Assembly: GCA_022706785.1 (NCBI GenBank)
Contig: JAKJBW010000004.1
Span: 1 to 64,000, forward strand
Direction of reading: 5' to 3'
DNA: 64,000 nt
Source of the DNA: Bacillota bacterium
Lineage (GTDB): Bacteria > Bacillota > Clostridia > UBA1381 > UMGS1253
Under the pieces are notes generated by a model that ran no database searches, was not told where the DNA came from, and was given only the letters and a program-made list of their open reading frames with translations. A program made the position numbers and the translations under genes. Numbering within the stretch: position 1 is the stretch's first letter; every line of letters begins with the position of its first letter. Below, one piece after another: positions 63,765-64,000 of this stretch.

Positions 63765-64000
63765 ATGTTTGATTTGGCACAACAGCTTAAAAATCTGCCC
63801 GAAGCGCCGGGCGTATATCTGATGCACGATGCGCAGGACCGCATTATATATGTGGGTAAGGCCAAGGTGATTAAAAACCGTGTGCGCCAGTACTTTCAGT
63901 CTGCCAAAAACCACGGCGCCAAGGTGCGCGCCATGGTGAGCCACATTGCGTGGTTTGAATATATCATTACCGATTCCGAGCTTGAGGCGCTTGTTTTGGA
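63765..64000 (+). CDS. uvrC: Excinuclease ABC subunit C (N-terminal part, runs off the window)
   Basis: Only the first 78 codons are present. The start [20 protein letters not shown] is followed by [20 protein letters not shown], the GIY-YIG nuclease domain of UvrC with the usual conserved Gly-Lys-Ala-Lys. UvrC makes the incisions in nucleotide excision repair. AGGTG lies before the ATG at 63765. The remainder continues beyond 64000. Confidence 0.93.
   Translation, partial: MFDLAQQLKNLPEAPGVYLMHDAQDRIIYVGKAKVIKNRVRQYFQSAKNHGAKVRAMVSHIAWFEYIITDSELEALVL

Overview
The window reads as a chromosomal segment of an anaerobic, low-to-mid GC Firmicute of the class Clostridia. The evidence is the [FeFe]-hydrogenase operon with a Rex-type operator, the infC-rpmI-rplT, rpsO-pnp and lepA-hemW gene orders, DUF4364 and SLH-domain proteins, sigma-A promoters of the TTGACA/17/TATAAT type, AGGAGG ribosome binding sites, and frequent GTG/TTG starts. 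A more exact placement (for example Christensenellales) would be a guess. No tRNA, rRNA, CRISPR array, insertion sequence or prophage was recognised; this is mostly core chromosome with a few accessory genes (two sulfatases, a nucleoside-hydrolase-like protein, an orphan glycyl-radical activase).

Layout. 1-4.1 kb: two riboswitch-controlled units back to back. A THF riboswitch drives folT leftward (truncated by the window edge). A manganese (yybP-ykoY) riboswitch drives mntP and a Ca/Mn-type P-type ATPase rightward. 4.2-10.2 kb: sulfatase, proS, a small stress-protein-like gene, asnB. 10.3-17.2 kb: rpmE, rpsO, pnp, an M16 peptidase, a TGS-less thrS and rdgB. 17.4-19.8 kb: a zinc-ribbon/membrane/propeller protein and an XRE regulator. 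20.1-30.1 kb: metK followed by a hydrogenase accessory block (two DRTGG proteins, an anti-sigma-like ATPase, a divergent [FeFe]-hydrogenase-like ferredoxin, a PHP protein), then a perfect Rex-type operator and the NADH-linked [FeFe] hydrogenase operon hydC / ATPase / 2Fe-2S protein / hydB / hydA.

30.1-41 kb: an exactly 100-bp tandem structured repeat in front of glmM, then yebC, a second sulfatase divergent from a nucleoside-hydrolase-like gene, the infC-rpmI-rplT operon (infC appears to start at AUC and has a structured attenuated leader), typA, recA and a glycyl-radical-enzyme activase. 41-49.9 kb: a secreted phosphodiester-glycosidase-like protein with DUF4364, a QueG-like protein, rnhB, yraN, an M19 dipeptidase, an aminotransferase, and an SPFH/NfeD pair. 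50-56.3 kb: a MacB/YknXYZ-type exporter with an SLH surface protein. 56.5-64 kb: a DtxR-family regulator divergent from feoAB, an amidohydrolase, hemW, lepA and the start of uvrC.

Physiology suggested: a fermentative anaerobe disposing of NADH and reduced ferredoxin as H2, with Rex as probable redox control, Mn and Fe homeostasis at two loci, and the ability to use sulfated substrates. The least explained parts are the hydrogenase accessory block, the metK leader, the 100-bp structured tandem repeat, the pnp and infC leaders, and the zinc-ribbon propeller protein. All family calls come from reading motifs by eye; no database search was run.
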